Assembly (NCBI GenBank): GCA_003326205.1
Contig: LWTK01000046.1
Span: 124,001-188,000 of the forward strand
Direction: 5' to 3'
Source: Nostoc sp. ATCC 43529
GTDB lineage: Bacteria > Cyanobacteriota > Cyanobacteriia > Cyanobacteriales > Nostocaceae
DNA length: 64,000 bases
Under the pieces are notes generated by a model. The model was not told the DNA's origin. It searched no databases and worked only from the letters and a program-made list of their open reading frames with translations. Each line of letters begins with the position of its first letter. The first letter of the stretch is position 1. Below are positions 17,305 to 26,106 of this stretch, piece after piece. The translations under genes and the position numbers were made by a program.

Positions 17305-18549
17305 CTAATAAGCAATTAAATCCTTGAGGGCTTCTTTAGCTTCAGCATTTTCTGGATCTATTTTTAATGCTTCCCGAAAAATCTTTGTCGCTTCTTGTTT
17401 TGAGCGATCGCCAGATTCATCATAGGCGATATCTTTGCCTAGCTTGATGTAAAGTTCAGCCATTTTGCGGCGTGGGATGGCATTTGATAAGGGCTGATAA
17501 AATTTCATCACGCCACTAAACCCTTTTTGTTTGTAAAGTAGCATATTCACACTTGAGCAGGTGTCATAACTGCCTTCGCCAATGTTGACTACCTTTTGAC
17601 AAATTGCCAGGGCTTCATCTAAATTTTCTTGTTCAACTAGTGCTTGAGTGAGTTTGTTGTAGTAATAATCACTACCATCTTGGGTAGCGGCTTGGCGATA
17701 AAAACCGATCGCTTCTTCGTAATTTTCTCGGATCGCCAGCACATCAGCTAAGTCTATATATGTTGAAGGTTCAGGTTTGATTTTAATTAGTTGGCGGTAA
17801 GCTGCGATCGCTTCATCAACAAAACCACGCTGTAATGATAATTCAGCCAACTTTTGATAATAAACTTCATCTTCGGGATTATTTTTACTTGCTTGACGAT
17901 AGATCGCTACTGCTTCTGGATATTCGAGGATTTCACCTAGCTTATTGTAAGCGTAAGGAGACCAATAACCACTTTCATCAACTTTTAAGACTTGGCGATA
18001 AGCTGCGATCGCTTCTTCTCGTTTGCCTGCTTTGAATAGGGCTTCAGCTAAAGTATTGTAATTATATGCTTCAGGCTTCAGTTTAACTGCTTGGCGGTAT
18101 GCGGCTAGCGCTTCTTCTGTCTTGCCGATCGCGATTAACTGGTTACCTAAATTTGTATGCGTAGTATCATTTTTACCGTCTAATTTGATAGATTCCCGTA
18201 AAGCCGCGATCGCTTCTGCGATTTGTCCCTTTTCTGCCAAGAAGTTTCCTAATTTTAGGTAAACCTCGGCATCGGGAGCTAATTGTAAAGCTTGGCGATA
18301 AGCAGCGATCGTGTCTGCAATCTTACCTTGGTAAGATAATATATCAGCTAGTTTTACGTAGGCAGAGGTGTTCTTAGAATCGCGTTTAATCAAACTCCGC
18401 CAAATATTAGCGGCTTCTTCATAATTTTTTACTTCTTGGGCAGATGAGGCTTGTTGCTCCAACTCTTCCACTGTTTGTGCAGCGCTAATTTGAGGAGCCA
18501 ACGCCAAACCTAAACCCAACAGCAAAGGCAATATTTTCCAGCTTGCCAT
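17305..18549 (-). CDS. secreted tetratricopeptide-repeat protein
   Basis: 414 residues. A signal peptide is clear: MASWKILPLLLGLGLALAPQISAAQ with cleavage after Ala-Ala. The mature part is a chain of about ten TPR units from residue 40 to the end, most carrying the EEAIAAYRQALKLxP pattern (for example TIAAYRQALQLAPDAEVYLKLGNF). Such TPR proteins are scaffolds for protein complexes in the periplasm or outer membrane. No enzymatic domain is present. It is convergent to ho1 and divergent from mutS2. Partner unknown. Confidence 0.85.
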   Translation of the reverse strand: MASWKILPLLLGLGLALAPQISAAQTVEELEQQASSAQEVKNYEEAANIWRSLIKRDSKNTSAYVKLADILSYQGKIADTIAAYRQALQLAPDAEVYLKLGNFLAEKGQIAEAIAALRESIKLDGKNDTTHTNLGNQLIAIGKTEEALAAYRQAVKLKPEAYNYNTLAEALFKAGKREEAIAAYRQVLKVDESGYWSPYAYNKLGEILEYPEAVAIYRQASKNNPEDEVYYQKLAELSLQRGFVDEAIAAYRQLIKIKPEPSTYIDLADVLAIRENYEEAIGFYRQAATQDGSDYYYNKLTQALVEQENLDEALAICQKVVNIGEGSYDTCSSVNMLLYKQKGFSGVMKFYQPLSNAIPRRKMAELYIKLGKDIAYDESGDRSKQEATKIFREALKIDPENAEAKEALKDLIAY

Positions 18550-18819
18550 AGAATTTTAGCTTCAAATAACTTAAGTCAATCTTCAAACTAAGCTTAGTAC
18601 CAGTATTTAAGATTGTAATCAGTGAAACTTCCAATACTGAGGAAATTAGGCAAAAATATAATAATGCGCTTGAATTTTTGAACTAACTTACCTAAGTAAA
18701 AATGTGATTAATTGTTCTCTATCTATGTCTGTATTTCTTCAGAAGTCCTTGAGCATCAGTAAACATCTGTATTTTATCCTTTAAGGTTTACCCATCAAGG
18801 GGCTAGAATTGTTACGATA

Positions 18820-18859
18820 GTTTCAGATTAGACGTTGAAGCCTTGATCCAATCTGAAAC
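18820..18859 (+). promoter_or_regulatory. inverted repeat enclosing the mutS2 start codon
   Basis: gtttcagatt (18820-18829) and its exact reverse complement aatctgaaac (18850-18859) flank a 20-base loop that contains the TTG start codon at 18843. In mRNA this forms a 10-pair hairpin with the start codon in the loop. This could limit ribosome access or act as a protein site. Confidence 0.55.
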
Positions 18860-21335
18860 CTTAGAACTATTAGAATGGCATCGTCTGTGCCAGCACCTTT
18901 CCACCTTCGCGGCAACTAAATTGGGGGTTATAGCCGCACGTCAACTGAAAATACCCGATTTTCAGGCAGAAAGCGAACAGTTATTAAAGCAAACCAAAGA
19001 AGTCTATCAACTGGAAAGTCGCCTGACTACAGGACTGTCATTTGAGGGAATTCAAGATATTGGTGATTCTTTAGAACGGGCAGAACGCAGCGGAATTTTG
19101 GCAGGAGATGAACTTTTAGCGATCGCCACTACCCTAGCTGGTGCTAGAAATTTACGCCGTGTCATTGACAATCAGGAAGATTTGCCAATACTCGCTGATT
19201 TGGTTGCCGATTTGCGGACTTATCCAGAACTAGAACAGGAAATTCACCGCTGTATTGATGAACGCGGGCAGGTAACCGACCGCGCCAGTCAAAAACTCGG
19301 TGAAATTCGCACAGATTTGCGGCGAGTACGCACGCAAATTACCCAAAAGCTGCAAAATATAATACAGGCAAAGTCTGGCGCAGTTCAAGAACAGATTATT
19401 ACCCAACGGGGCGATCGCTATGTAATCCCCGTCAAAGCACCCCAAAAAGACGCCATCCCCGGTATCGTTCACGACACCTCCACCAGTGGTGCGACACTCT
19501 ACATCGAACCGAATTCCATCGTACCTCTGGGCAACCAACTGCGGCAAATCATCAGAAGAGAGCAAGCAGAAGAAGAAGCAATTCGCCGCACTTTGACAGA
19601 ACAAGTAGCCGCAGTCAAACCAGATTTGGAAAGGTTGTTAGCAATTGTCACCACTTTGGATTTAGCAACCGCTAGATCTCGGTATAGTTACTGGTTAGGA
19701 GCCAACCCCCCACGATTCATTCAGCCGCAAGACAATGAAATGATTACTTTGCGGAACTTGCGGCATCCCCTGTTAGTGTGGCAGCAACAACACGAACAAG
19801 GTCAGCCAGTAGTTCCCGTGGATTTACTCATCAGTCCTCACATTCGGGTAGTGACGATTACCGGGCCAAATACAGGTGGTAAAACTGTTAGCCTAAAAAC
19901 TCTAGGGTTAGCAGCATTGATGGCCAAAGTGGGTTTATTTGTCCCCGCCCGCGAACCAGTGGAAATTCCTTGGTTTGACAAAGTGCTAGCAGATATTGGC
20001 GATGAACAATCTTTACAGCAAAGTTTATCTACATTCTCCGGGCACATCCGGCGGATTAGTCGGATTTTGGAAGCGTTGGGAGAAGACACGGAGACAGGGA
20101 GACACAAAGAGAAGTCTGAGCGGCGGCTTCCGCCGATCAGAACTTCGGGAGACGCAGAGAACGATAACATCACCTCGTCTCCGCGTCACCGCGTCCCCGC
20201 GTCTTCTTCCCTAGTTTTACTCGATGAAGTCGGGGCAGGTACAGATCCAGCCGAGGGTAGTGCCCTAGCGATCGCCCTATTGCAATATCTCGCTAATCAC
20301 GCCCAGCTAACTATTGCCACCACTCACTTTGGCGAACTCAAAGCCCTGAAATATGAAGATGAGCGGTTTGAAAATGCCTCTGTGGAATTTGATGAAAGTA
20401 CTCTCTCGCCTACTTACCGTTTGTTGTGGGGAATACCAGGGCGTTCTAATGCTTTAACAATTGCGCTGCGCTTGGGATTAAAACCAGAAGTGGTAGAACA
20501 GGCGAAAACCCAAGTGGGAGAAGCAACAGATGAAGTTAATCAAGTAATTGCTGGGTTAGAAGCCCAACGCCGTCGCCAGGAAACCAAAGCTGCGGAAGCT
20601 CAAAATTTGTTGCAGGAAGCGGAACGTTTGTATAAACAAGTATCTGCTAAAGCTGCGGCGTTGGAGGAGAGGGAAAGCACTTTGCGGGCTTCGCAGGAAG
20701 TAGCAGTGCAACAAGCGATCGCCCAGGCAAAAAATGAAATTGCCCAAGTGATCCGCCGCCTGCAACAAGGTACACCCACAGCCCAAGACGCCCAACAAGC
20801 AACCAACGCATTAAATCAAATTGCCCAGCAATATCAGCCAGCAACCCCAGCAAAACCAAAACCTGGGTTTATGCCGAAAGTAGGCGATCGCATCCGCGTT
20901 CCTAAACTGGGACAGACAGCAGAAGTGTTAACCGCACCTGACGCAGATGGAGAGTTAAGCGTTCGGTTTGGGCTGATGAAAATGACTGTGAAGTTGGAAG
21001 ATGTAGAATCTTTAGATGGGCAAAAAGCCGAACCAGTCGTTAAACCTAAACCAGCCCCAGCCGCAGTCACACCACCACCGCAAAATGTCCCGGCAATTCG
21101 CACCTCGCGAAATACCGTTGATTTGCGTGGTAAGCGGGTAGCTGATGCCGAATTGATTCTCGATAAAGCTATTTCGGAAGCTACGGGCCCGATATGGATT
21201 ATTCACGGACACGGAACTGGTAAATTGCGACAAGGCGTCCATGCCTTCTTGCATCAGCATCCGAGAGTTAACAGCTACGAAGCCGCAGAACAAGCAGATG
21301 GCGGGAGTGGTGTTACCATCGCGCATATAAATTGA
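18843..21335 (+). CDS. mutS2: endonuclease MutS2 with in-frame repeat insertion
   Basis: 830 residues from a TTG start. MutS2 is a MutS-family ATPase without the mismatch-recognition domain; it acts on branched DNA and on collided ribosomes in other bacteria. Order: core/lever helices (1-320), Walker A GPNTGGKTVSLKTLG (about 340), signature QSLSTFSGHIRRISRILEAL (about 393-412), Walker B SSLVLLDEVGAGTDPAEG (about 455-472), a long coiled coil (570-660), KOW-like barrel, and the C-terminal Smr nuclease domain VDLRGKRVADAELILD with IIHGHGTGKLRQGV. Residues about 415-454 (KEKSERRLPPIRTSGDAEN and following) are not part of the family and are encoded by a dispersed repeat. No stop or frameshift results. 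Confidence 0.93.
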   Translation: MIQSETLELLEWHRLCQHLSTFAATKLGVIAARQLKIPDFQAESEQLLKQTKEVYQLESRLTTGLSFEGIQDIGDSLERAERSGILAGDELLAIATTLAGARNLRRVIDNQEDLPILADLVADLRTYPELEQEIHRCIDERGQVTDRASQKLGEIRTDLRRVRTQITQKLQNIIQAKSGAVQEQIITQRGDRYVIPVKAPQKDAIPGIVHDTSTSGATLYIEPNSIVPLGNQLRQIIRREQAEEEAIRRTLTEQVAAVKPDLERLLAIVTTLDLATARSRYSYWLGANPPRFIQPQDNEMITLRNLRHPLLVWQQQHEQGQPVVPVDLLISPHIRVVTITGPNTGGKTVSLKTLGLAALMAKVGLFVPAREPVEIPWFDKVLADIGDEQSLQQSLSTFSGHIRRISRILEALGEDTETGRHKEKSERRLPPIRTSGDAENDNITSSPRHRVPASSSLVLLDEVGAGTDPAEGSALAIALLQYLANHAQLTIATTHFGELKALKYEDERFENASVEFDESTLSPTYRLLWGIPGRSNALTIALRLGLKPEVVEQAKTQVGEATDEVNQVIAGLEAQRRRQETKAAEAQNLLQEAERLYKQVSAKAAALEERESTLRASQEVAVQQAIAQAKNEIAQVIRRLQQGTPTAQDAQQATNALNQIAQQYQPATPAKPKPGFMPKVGDRIRVPKLGQTAEVLTAPDADGELSVRFGLMKMTVKLEDVESLDGQKAEPVVKPKPAPAAVTPPPQNVPAIRTSRNTVDLRGKRVADAELILDKAISEATGPIWIIHGHGTGKLRQGVHAFLHQHPRVNSYEAAEQADGGSGVTIAHIN
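20088..20206 (+). repeat. dispersed palindromic repeat inside mutS2
   Basis: gaagtctgagcggcggcttc and the following ccgatcagaacttcgg form an imperfect palindrome (20111-20149), flanked by GGAGACAGGGAGACA and CGTCTCCGCGTCACCGCGTC low-complexity DNA. The core also occurs at 13976-14023 and, decayed, at 32624-32664. Translated in frame within MutS2. Confidence 0.85.
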
Positions 21336-21343
21336 ACAAAGAT

Positions 21344-21387
21344 AAAAGCGATTGCACCTTTGGTTGACACTGGGAGCGATCGCTTTT
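21344..21387. terminator. hairpin between convergent mutS2 and mrp
   Basis: aaaagcgat (21344-21352) pairs with atcgctttt (21379-21387). The A and T tails allow it to serve as a bidirectional terminator for the two converging genes, which end 60 bases apart. Confidence 0.6.
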
Positions 21388-21396
21388 ACGTTTCCC

Positions 21397-22479
21397 TTAA
21401 GATGTTCCCATTTGGGCATTCAACATAGAGAAAAAAGTTGCATCTAAAGCTGCGGCGATTTGGACAAATACCTGGCTTGTCGTTGACTTAGGTTCAACAA
21501 GTGTCAGGGGTTCCCCTGTATCACCTCCTTTACAAATGCGGGGATCGATGGGAACTTCTCCCAAAAGGGGTGCTTTGAGTTCATCTGCCAATTTTTGACC
21601 GCCACCAGTACCGAAAATCGATGTTTGTTCGCCACTACTATTGATGAAATAGCTCATATTCTCGATAATGCCCAAAACCGGAACCCCCACTTGGCGAAAC
21701 ATATAAATACTGCGGCGCACATCGGAAACTGCAACTTGTTGGGGAGTTGTTACTAATATCACCCCGCAAATTGGGCTTTCTTGGACAATAGTGATTTGGG
21801 CATCACCAGTACCGGGAGGAAGGTCTATTAATAAATAATCTAGTTCTCCCCATTCAACTTCGTGGATAAACTGGGTGATGATTTTGTGTAATACTGGGCC
21901 ACGCCATGCTAAAGGATGATTTGGTTGTGCTAACAATCCCACAGACATAACTTTAATGCCGTAAGCCGACAAAGGTAAAAATCTCTGACCGTTGGGAGTA
22001 TCAATAACTTCAACTTCAGATTTACCCAGTCCCAGCATTTGGGGAACATTAGGGCCATAGACATCAGCATCCAAAAGACCAACTTTAGCACCAGCTAATC
22101 TCAAAGCAATAGCTAAATTAACTGCGGTTGTAGATTTACCAACTCCCCCTTTGCCGCTGGAAATTGCTAAGGTGGTTTTTACCCCCGGAATGGTGCAGAG
22201 TTGAATGTAAGTTTTTTTGCACCAAGATAAAAGTGATAATACTTTTTGAATTTCTGCTTGTAATTGGTGCTGGTGAGAACCGATATAAAGGCGTAGGTAA
22301 ACGTAGTCATTAACAATACGCAGATTTCGCACCATTCCTAAGCTAACGATGTTATTTTTCAGGTTTGGTTCGATGATTTGCTTGAGAAGTTGGACGACTT
22401 CTTGCTGACGGGCGATTATTAGGGGATCGGAAGGAGAAGTTTGTAGTTGTTGATGTGATGATATAGAGTTATGCGCCAT
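21397..22479 (-). CDS. mrp: Mrp/NBP35-family P-loop ATPase
   Basis: 360 residues. An N-terminal DUF59-like region (residues 25-100, VVQLLKQIIEPNLKNNIVSLGMV) is followed by the ATPase with the deviant Walker A SGKGGVGKSTTAV at 108-117, DADVYGPNVPQMLG, and DYLLIDLPPGTGDAQIT. The family carries and transfers Fe-S clusters. The CxxC seen after ENMSYF in many members is replaced here by INSSGEQTSIFG, as I recall for other cyanobacterial Mrp proteins. It is the last gene of a tight run with the HEAT-repeat gene (3-base gap) and the ferredoxin, which fits cluster delivery to the ferredoxin or its partner. Confidence 0.9.
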   Translation of the reverse strand: MAHNSISSHQQLQTSPSDPLIIARQQEVVQLLKQIIEPNLKNNIVSLGMVRNLRIVNDYVYLRLYIGSHQHQLQAEIQKVLSLLSWCKKTYIQLCTIPGVKTTLAISSGKGGVGKSTTAVNLAIALRLAGAKVGLLDADVYGPNVPQMLGLGKSEVEVIDTPNGQRFLPLSAYGIKVMSVGLLAQPNHPLAWRGPVLHKIITQFIHEVEWGELDYLLIDLPPGTGDAQITIVQESPICGVILVTTPQQVAVSDVRRSIYMFRQVGVPVLGIIENMSYFINSSGEQTSIFGTGGGQKLADELKAPLLGEVPIDPRICKGGDTGEPLTLVEPKSTTSQVFVQIAAALDATFFSMLNAQMGTS

Positions 22480-22482
22480 AAA

Positions 22483-23439
22483 TCACTTCTGTTGTTGAAT
22501 CTTGTCAATTGCCCGTTGCGCGTAAATAGACACATCCCGATCTGGGTCATCTAGTGCTTGTTTGAGGGCATTCAAAGCATTGCCATTACCTAAATTCCCA
22601 AGGGCGATCGCTGCTTCTTTTCGCACATCAGAATACTCATCTGTTAACGCTTCAATTAATGCAGGTAACAAGTTTTCATCTGGGGTTTTTTGTAATACTT
22701 GAATAGCGAACTTTCGCACTTGCCAATGTTCATCTTTAAGGGCAATTTTCAAAGCCGGAATTGCTTGGCGATCGCCGTGAATTGCTAGAGATTTCGCGGC
22801 ATTTCTTCGCACCTGCCAATCAGCATCATAAGTCAGTGCTTGAGTGAGTAATTCTACAGCTTCTTTATCTGCTAAATGACCTAAAGTTAAAGTGGCTGCA
22901 CGACGCACATTATTATCAGGATCGTTCATCAAAGACAAAGCTGGCGGACATATTTCTACTTGATTTAAATAACTAACAGTTGTCACAGCAGCTTCACGTA
23001 ATTGGCTATTTTCTGATTCAAGAAAAGACAATACCGCAGGTAGAGACTGAACATCATGAATCTTGCGTAACAAAATTAGTACGTTAAGATTGAGATTAAT
23101 ATCTTTTTGTTGTAACGCATCTAGTAACAGCAGCAGATGGTCTGCGGTAACTAATTCACCTAATGCTGATAATGCCTCACTACGAATTTCTGTGTCGGGG
23201 GAAGCCAGAGATTTTAGTAAAGCCGGAACAGCAGCGGGATTAGCAATTTCCCAGAGTGCGGATACCGCTATTTTTTGTACTACTGTGTTTTCATCTTCCA
23301 ACGCGAGAATTAATGGCTCAACTGCTGCATCTTCGCCTAAGTGTTGTAAAGATTTTACCGCAACCAAGCGATCGCTAACATCAGGCGATCGCAACATTTC
23401 CAACCATTGATTTAATTCCGAATCTGTATCCGCAGTCAT
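22483..23439 (-). CDS. HEAT-repeat (PBS-lyase-like) protein
   Basis: 318 residues made almost wholly of about nine to ten HEAT units of 31 residues, with recurring A-V-x-x-L-x-x-L-G-D/E-x-x-A-V-x-x-L and DDDxxVRxxAAxALG patterns (for example DPDNNVRRAATLTLGHLAD, DEYSDVRKEAAIALGNLGN). Such repeats are used by phycobilin lyases and by many adaptor proteins. The lack of a lyase-specific N-terminal domain and its position between a ferredoxin and Mrp point to a scaffold for the Fe-S or flavoprotein partner instead of a bilin lyase. It lies nine bases after the ferredoxin gene. Confidence 0.8.
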   Translation of the reverse strand: MTADTDSELNQWLEMLRSPDVSDRLVAVKSLQHLGEDAAVEPLILALEDENTVVQKIAVSALWEIANPAAVPALLKSLASPDTEIRSEALSALGELVTADHLLLLLDALQQKDINLNLNVLILLRKIHDVQSLPAVLSFLESENSQLREAAVTTVSYLNQVEICPPALSLMNDPDNNVRRAATLTLGHLADKEAVELLTQALTYDADWQVRRNAAKSLAIHGDRQAIPALKIALKDEHWQVRKFAIQVLQKTPDENLLPALIEALTDEYSDVRKEAAIALGNLGNGNALNALKQALDDPDRDVSIYAQRAIDKIQQQK

Positions 23440-23448
23440 TGGAAAACC

Positions 23449-23676
23449 TCAGCGCAACAAAAAGGGAATTTGTACGGTAATTGCATTAGTTGGGCATTCT
23501 TTTTCACAAGGAAGACAAAACCAACATTCGTCATATTTCATATAGGCTTTTCCCGTTTCTGGATTTTTTGCTAAAACATCCAAGGGACAAACTTCAATGC
23601 AAGCAACGCATTTTTCTAAACATTTAGATTCATCAACAATTACGGGGACATCTACTCTTTGTGTGATTAAAGCCAT
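23449..23676 (-). CDS. 2[4Fe-4S] ferredoxin, AprB-like
   Basis: 75 residues. Two cluster motifs are visible: CLEKCVACIEVCP and CWFCLPCEKECP, with the spacing CxxxCxxCxxxCP and CxxCxxCxxxCP, which resembles the cluster region of adenylylsulfate reductase beta subunits. AGGTGA lies four bases before the ATG. It heads the ferredoxin-HEAT-mrp unit and lies downstream of an AprA-like flavoprotein separated only by a GNAT gene. I infer that it transfers electrons to or from that flavoprotein. Confidence 0.88.
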   Translation of the reverse strand: MALITQRVDVPVIVDESKCLEKCVACIEVCPLDVLAKNPETGKAYMKYDECWFCLPCEKECPTNAITVQIPFLLR

Positions 23677-23762
23677 ATTTTCACCTATTTCTTTAAATTA
23701 TTTACGAGCCGACACGATTCGGTTAAGACTATCGGTAACCGCAGACAAAGGATTGATTTATC

Positions 23763-23830
23763 ACTTACGCAAAAATCCTCTCAAATTCTTCTTTCTTTGC
23801 GAACTTTGCGTCCTTTGTGGTTCGTTTTCT
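23763..23830. repeat. partial copy of ACTTACGCAAAA dispersed element
   Basis: cacttacgcaaaaatcctctc...ctttgtggttcgttttc matches the left and central part of the 91-base element at 34764-34854 but lacks the right terminal inverted repeat. Confidence 0.7.
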
Positions 23831-23847
23831 ATTATTTTTTATTGATT

Positions 23848-24306
23848 TTACAATTTTTTAGAAAAAGTCATAGACTGTTTGATATTTGTGTAGCCAATTT
23901 TTTCATAAAACAAATGAGCTTCTTTGCGTTTAATATTAGAACGGAGAATCACTCCATCACATCCAAGTAAATTAGCCCATTCCTCAATCTGCTGCATTAA
24001 AATCGTGCCAATTCCATGATTTCGATAGTCTTTATCTACAACTAAACCAAGAATTACGGCTTGTTTTGGCATTACTATTAAGTCATATATATGTGCGTGT
24101 ACCCAACCAATTACATCATCATTTGCTACAGTTGCAACATAGACGATATGAGAATTATTATTTTGAATTTGGAGAAGACGCTGTTCTATTTGTGTTTTTG
24201 TAGCAGAATAGTTCAGTTGCTCAGAAAGAATAGCTATTTGCTCTGCATCTTGAATTTCAGGTTCCCTAATTTTAACTTGCCCATCAATAGTAAGTTTATT
24301 AACCAT
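23848..24306 (-). CDS. GNAT-family N-acetyltransferase
   Basis: 152 residues. The acetyl-CoA site is visible as VILGLVVDKDYRNHGIGTILMQ (motif A, R/Q-x-x-G-x-G/A) followed by GCDGVILRSNIKRKEAHLFYEKIGY (motif B). The N-terminus IREPEIQDAEQIAILSEQLNY is also typical. The family acetylates amines on small molecules or proteins; substrate unknown. It starts 17 bases after the flavoprotein gene, so it is probably co-transcribed with it. Confidence 0.88.
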   Translation of the reverse strand: MVNKLTIDGQVKIREPEIQDAEQIAILSEQLNYSATKTQIEQRLLQIQNNNSHIVYVATVANDDVIGWVHAHIYDLIVMPKQAVILGLVVDKDYRNHGIGTILMQQIEEWANLLGCDGVILRSNIKRKEAHLFYEKIGYTNIKQSMTFSKKL

Positions 24307-24323
24307 AATTTTATGCAGGGATT

Positions 24324-26036
24324 TTATCGTACTGCTACATCGTAAAATTCTTTTTGTAAGTCTACGTCAATAATGTAAGGCTCCACTGGACGCTTAAAAA
24401 GTACCATTTCACCAGTGTCATTCTTTTTTAAATTGACGTGACAAAACCATTCTTCATTATTCTTTTCTGGAAAATCCAAACGATAATGATATAAACCCCA
24501 GCGGCTTTCGCGACGATATAAAGAAGCGCGTGCTGCCATTTCTGCACAATCGCGAATAAAATGCACTTCCATACAGCGCATTAGTTCGTGAGGATCTCGC
24601 GCTCCCATTTGCGCTAATGTTTCTTGGTAGCGGACAAAATTTAGTAAACCAATTTCCATTTTGTTAGCAGATTTTGGCGGTTGTAAATAATCATTCACCA
24701 GCCGACGCAATTTATATTCAACCTGAGTGTGAGGAATGCCATTTGGCTGATTTAATGGTGTATAAATTCTGGATTTTTCCGCTTCTAAAAAATCAGCATC
24801 TGGTTCTAAGTGTTCTAAATTTTGAATATATTCAATTGCATTTTCTCCCGCCAATCTTCCAAAGACAAATGCACCAATCATATAATTATGTGGGACGCTG
24901 GCCATATCTCCTGCTGCATAAAGTCCTGGTACTGTGGTTTCTGCTTTCTCGTTCACCCAAACACCAGATGCACTATGTCCGCTACATAACCCAATTTCGG
25001 AAATGTTCATTTCAACGCCATGAGTGCGGTAGTCTTCACCTCTACCCTGATGAAAACGTCCTCGACTCGGACGCTCATTTGCCCACAAAATAGACTCAAT
25101 TTCGGAAATTGTATCCTCATCCAAATGAGTCATTTTCATTTGAATGGGACCTTTACCAGAGTTTAATTCTTTCCAAATTTCTAACATCATTTGACCGCTC
25201 CAATAATCACAATTAATGAAGCGGTGTCCTTCGGCGTTGGCTGTATATGCTCCAAATGGGCCGGCAACATAAGCACAGGCGGGGCCGTTATAATCTTTAA
25301 TTAACGGGTTAATTTGAAAACATTCGATGTTGCTCAATTCTGCCCCTGCATGGTACGCCATTGAGTAGCCATCGCCAGCGTTAGTAGGATTTTCGTAAGT
25401 ACCGTAGAGATAGCCTGATGCAGGTAGTCCCAAGCGTCCGCAGGCTCCTGTGCTAAGGATGACAGCTTTGGAAAGGATAACGACAAAATCGCCGCCGCGC
25501 ACGTCAAACCCAACTGCACCGATCGCTCTACCATTTTTAACTAGCACTCTCGTAGCCATTACGCGATTAGTCACGCTGACTTTATGGCGCTTGACTTGTC
25601 GCGTCAGAATTTGCTTGAGGTCTTTACCTTCTGGTATGGGCAATACATATTTACCCACCCGATGCACTTGTTTGAGGTCATAATTACCTTGGGGGTCTTT
25701 TTGAAATTTAACGCCCCAACTTTCCAATTCTTGAATGGTTTCGTAACCTAGTTTTCCTGTTTGATAGACGGCTTTTTGGTGGAGAATACCATCATTGGCA
25801 ATTGTGACTTCACGCACATACTGTTCTGGGGTGGAATGTCCGGGGATGACGGCTGTGTTTACCCCATCCATTCCCATTGCGATCGCACCACTGCGACGAA
25901 TATTTGCTTTCTCCAAAATCAATACTTGGCGATCGCTATTGGCCTGTTTCGCTTTAATTGCAGCCATTGTCCCCGCCGTACCGCCGCCAATGACTAGGAC
26001 ATCCGTTTTTATCCACTGTGTATTTATGTTAGCCAT
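24324..26036 (-). CDS. AprA/fumarate-reductase-like flavoprotein
   Basis: 570 residues. An FAD-binding dinucleotide fold opens the protein (DVLVIGGGTAGTMAAIKA), and ATVPGLYAAGDMASVPHNY with AFVFGRLAGENA forms the second FAD motif. The long fumarate-reductase-type capping region and the C-terminal helical domain (RRESRWGLYHYRLDFPEKN) bring it closest to adenylylsulfate reductase alpha subunits. With the AprB-like ferredoxin nearby it forms an AprAB-like pair, yet no sulfate-reduction genes are present. The neighbouring sulfonate-type binding protein suggests oxidation or reduction of an organosulfur or other small anion. The real substrate is not known to me. Confidence 0.85.
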   Translation of the reverse strand: MANINTQWIKTDVLVIGGGTAGTMAAIKAKQANSDRQVLILEKANIRRSGAIAMGMDGVNTAVIPGHSTPEQYVREVTIANDGILHQKAVYQTGKLGYETIQELESWGVKFQKDPQGNYDLKQVHRVGKYVLPIPEGKDLKQILTRQVKRHKVSVTNRVMATRVLVKNGRAIGAVGFDVRGGDFVVILSKAVILSTGACGRLGLPASGYLYGTYENPTNAGDGYSMAYHAGAELSNIECFQINPLIKDYNGPACAYVAGPFGAYTANAEGHRFINCDYWSGQMMLEIWKELNSGKGPIQMKMTHLDEDTISEIESILWANERPSRGRFHQGRGEDYRTHGVEMNISEIGLCSGHSASGVWVNEKAETTVPGLYAAGDMASVPHNYMIGAFVFGRLAGENAIEYIQNLEHLEPDADFLEAEKSRIYTPLNQPNGIPHTQVEYKLRRLVNDYLQPPKSANKMEIGLLNFVRYQETLAQMGARDPHELMRCMEVHFIRDCAEMAARASLYRRESRWGLYHYRLDFPEKNNEEWFCHVNLKKNDTGEMVLFKRPVEPYIIDVDLQKEFYDVAVR

Positions 26037-26106
26037 ACAATTTTGGATGAGACTTGGGTTAAAAATAGGAACTGGGGAAGAAATATTTCTACTTTTTATT
26101 CATAAT

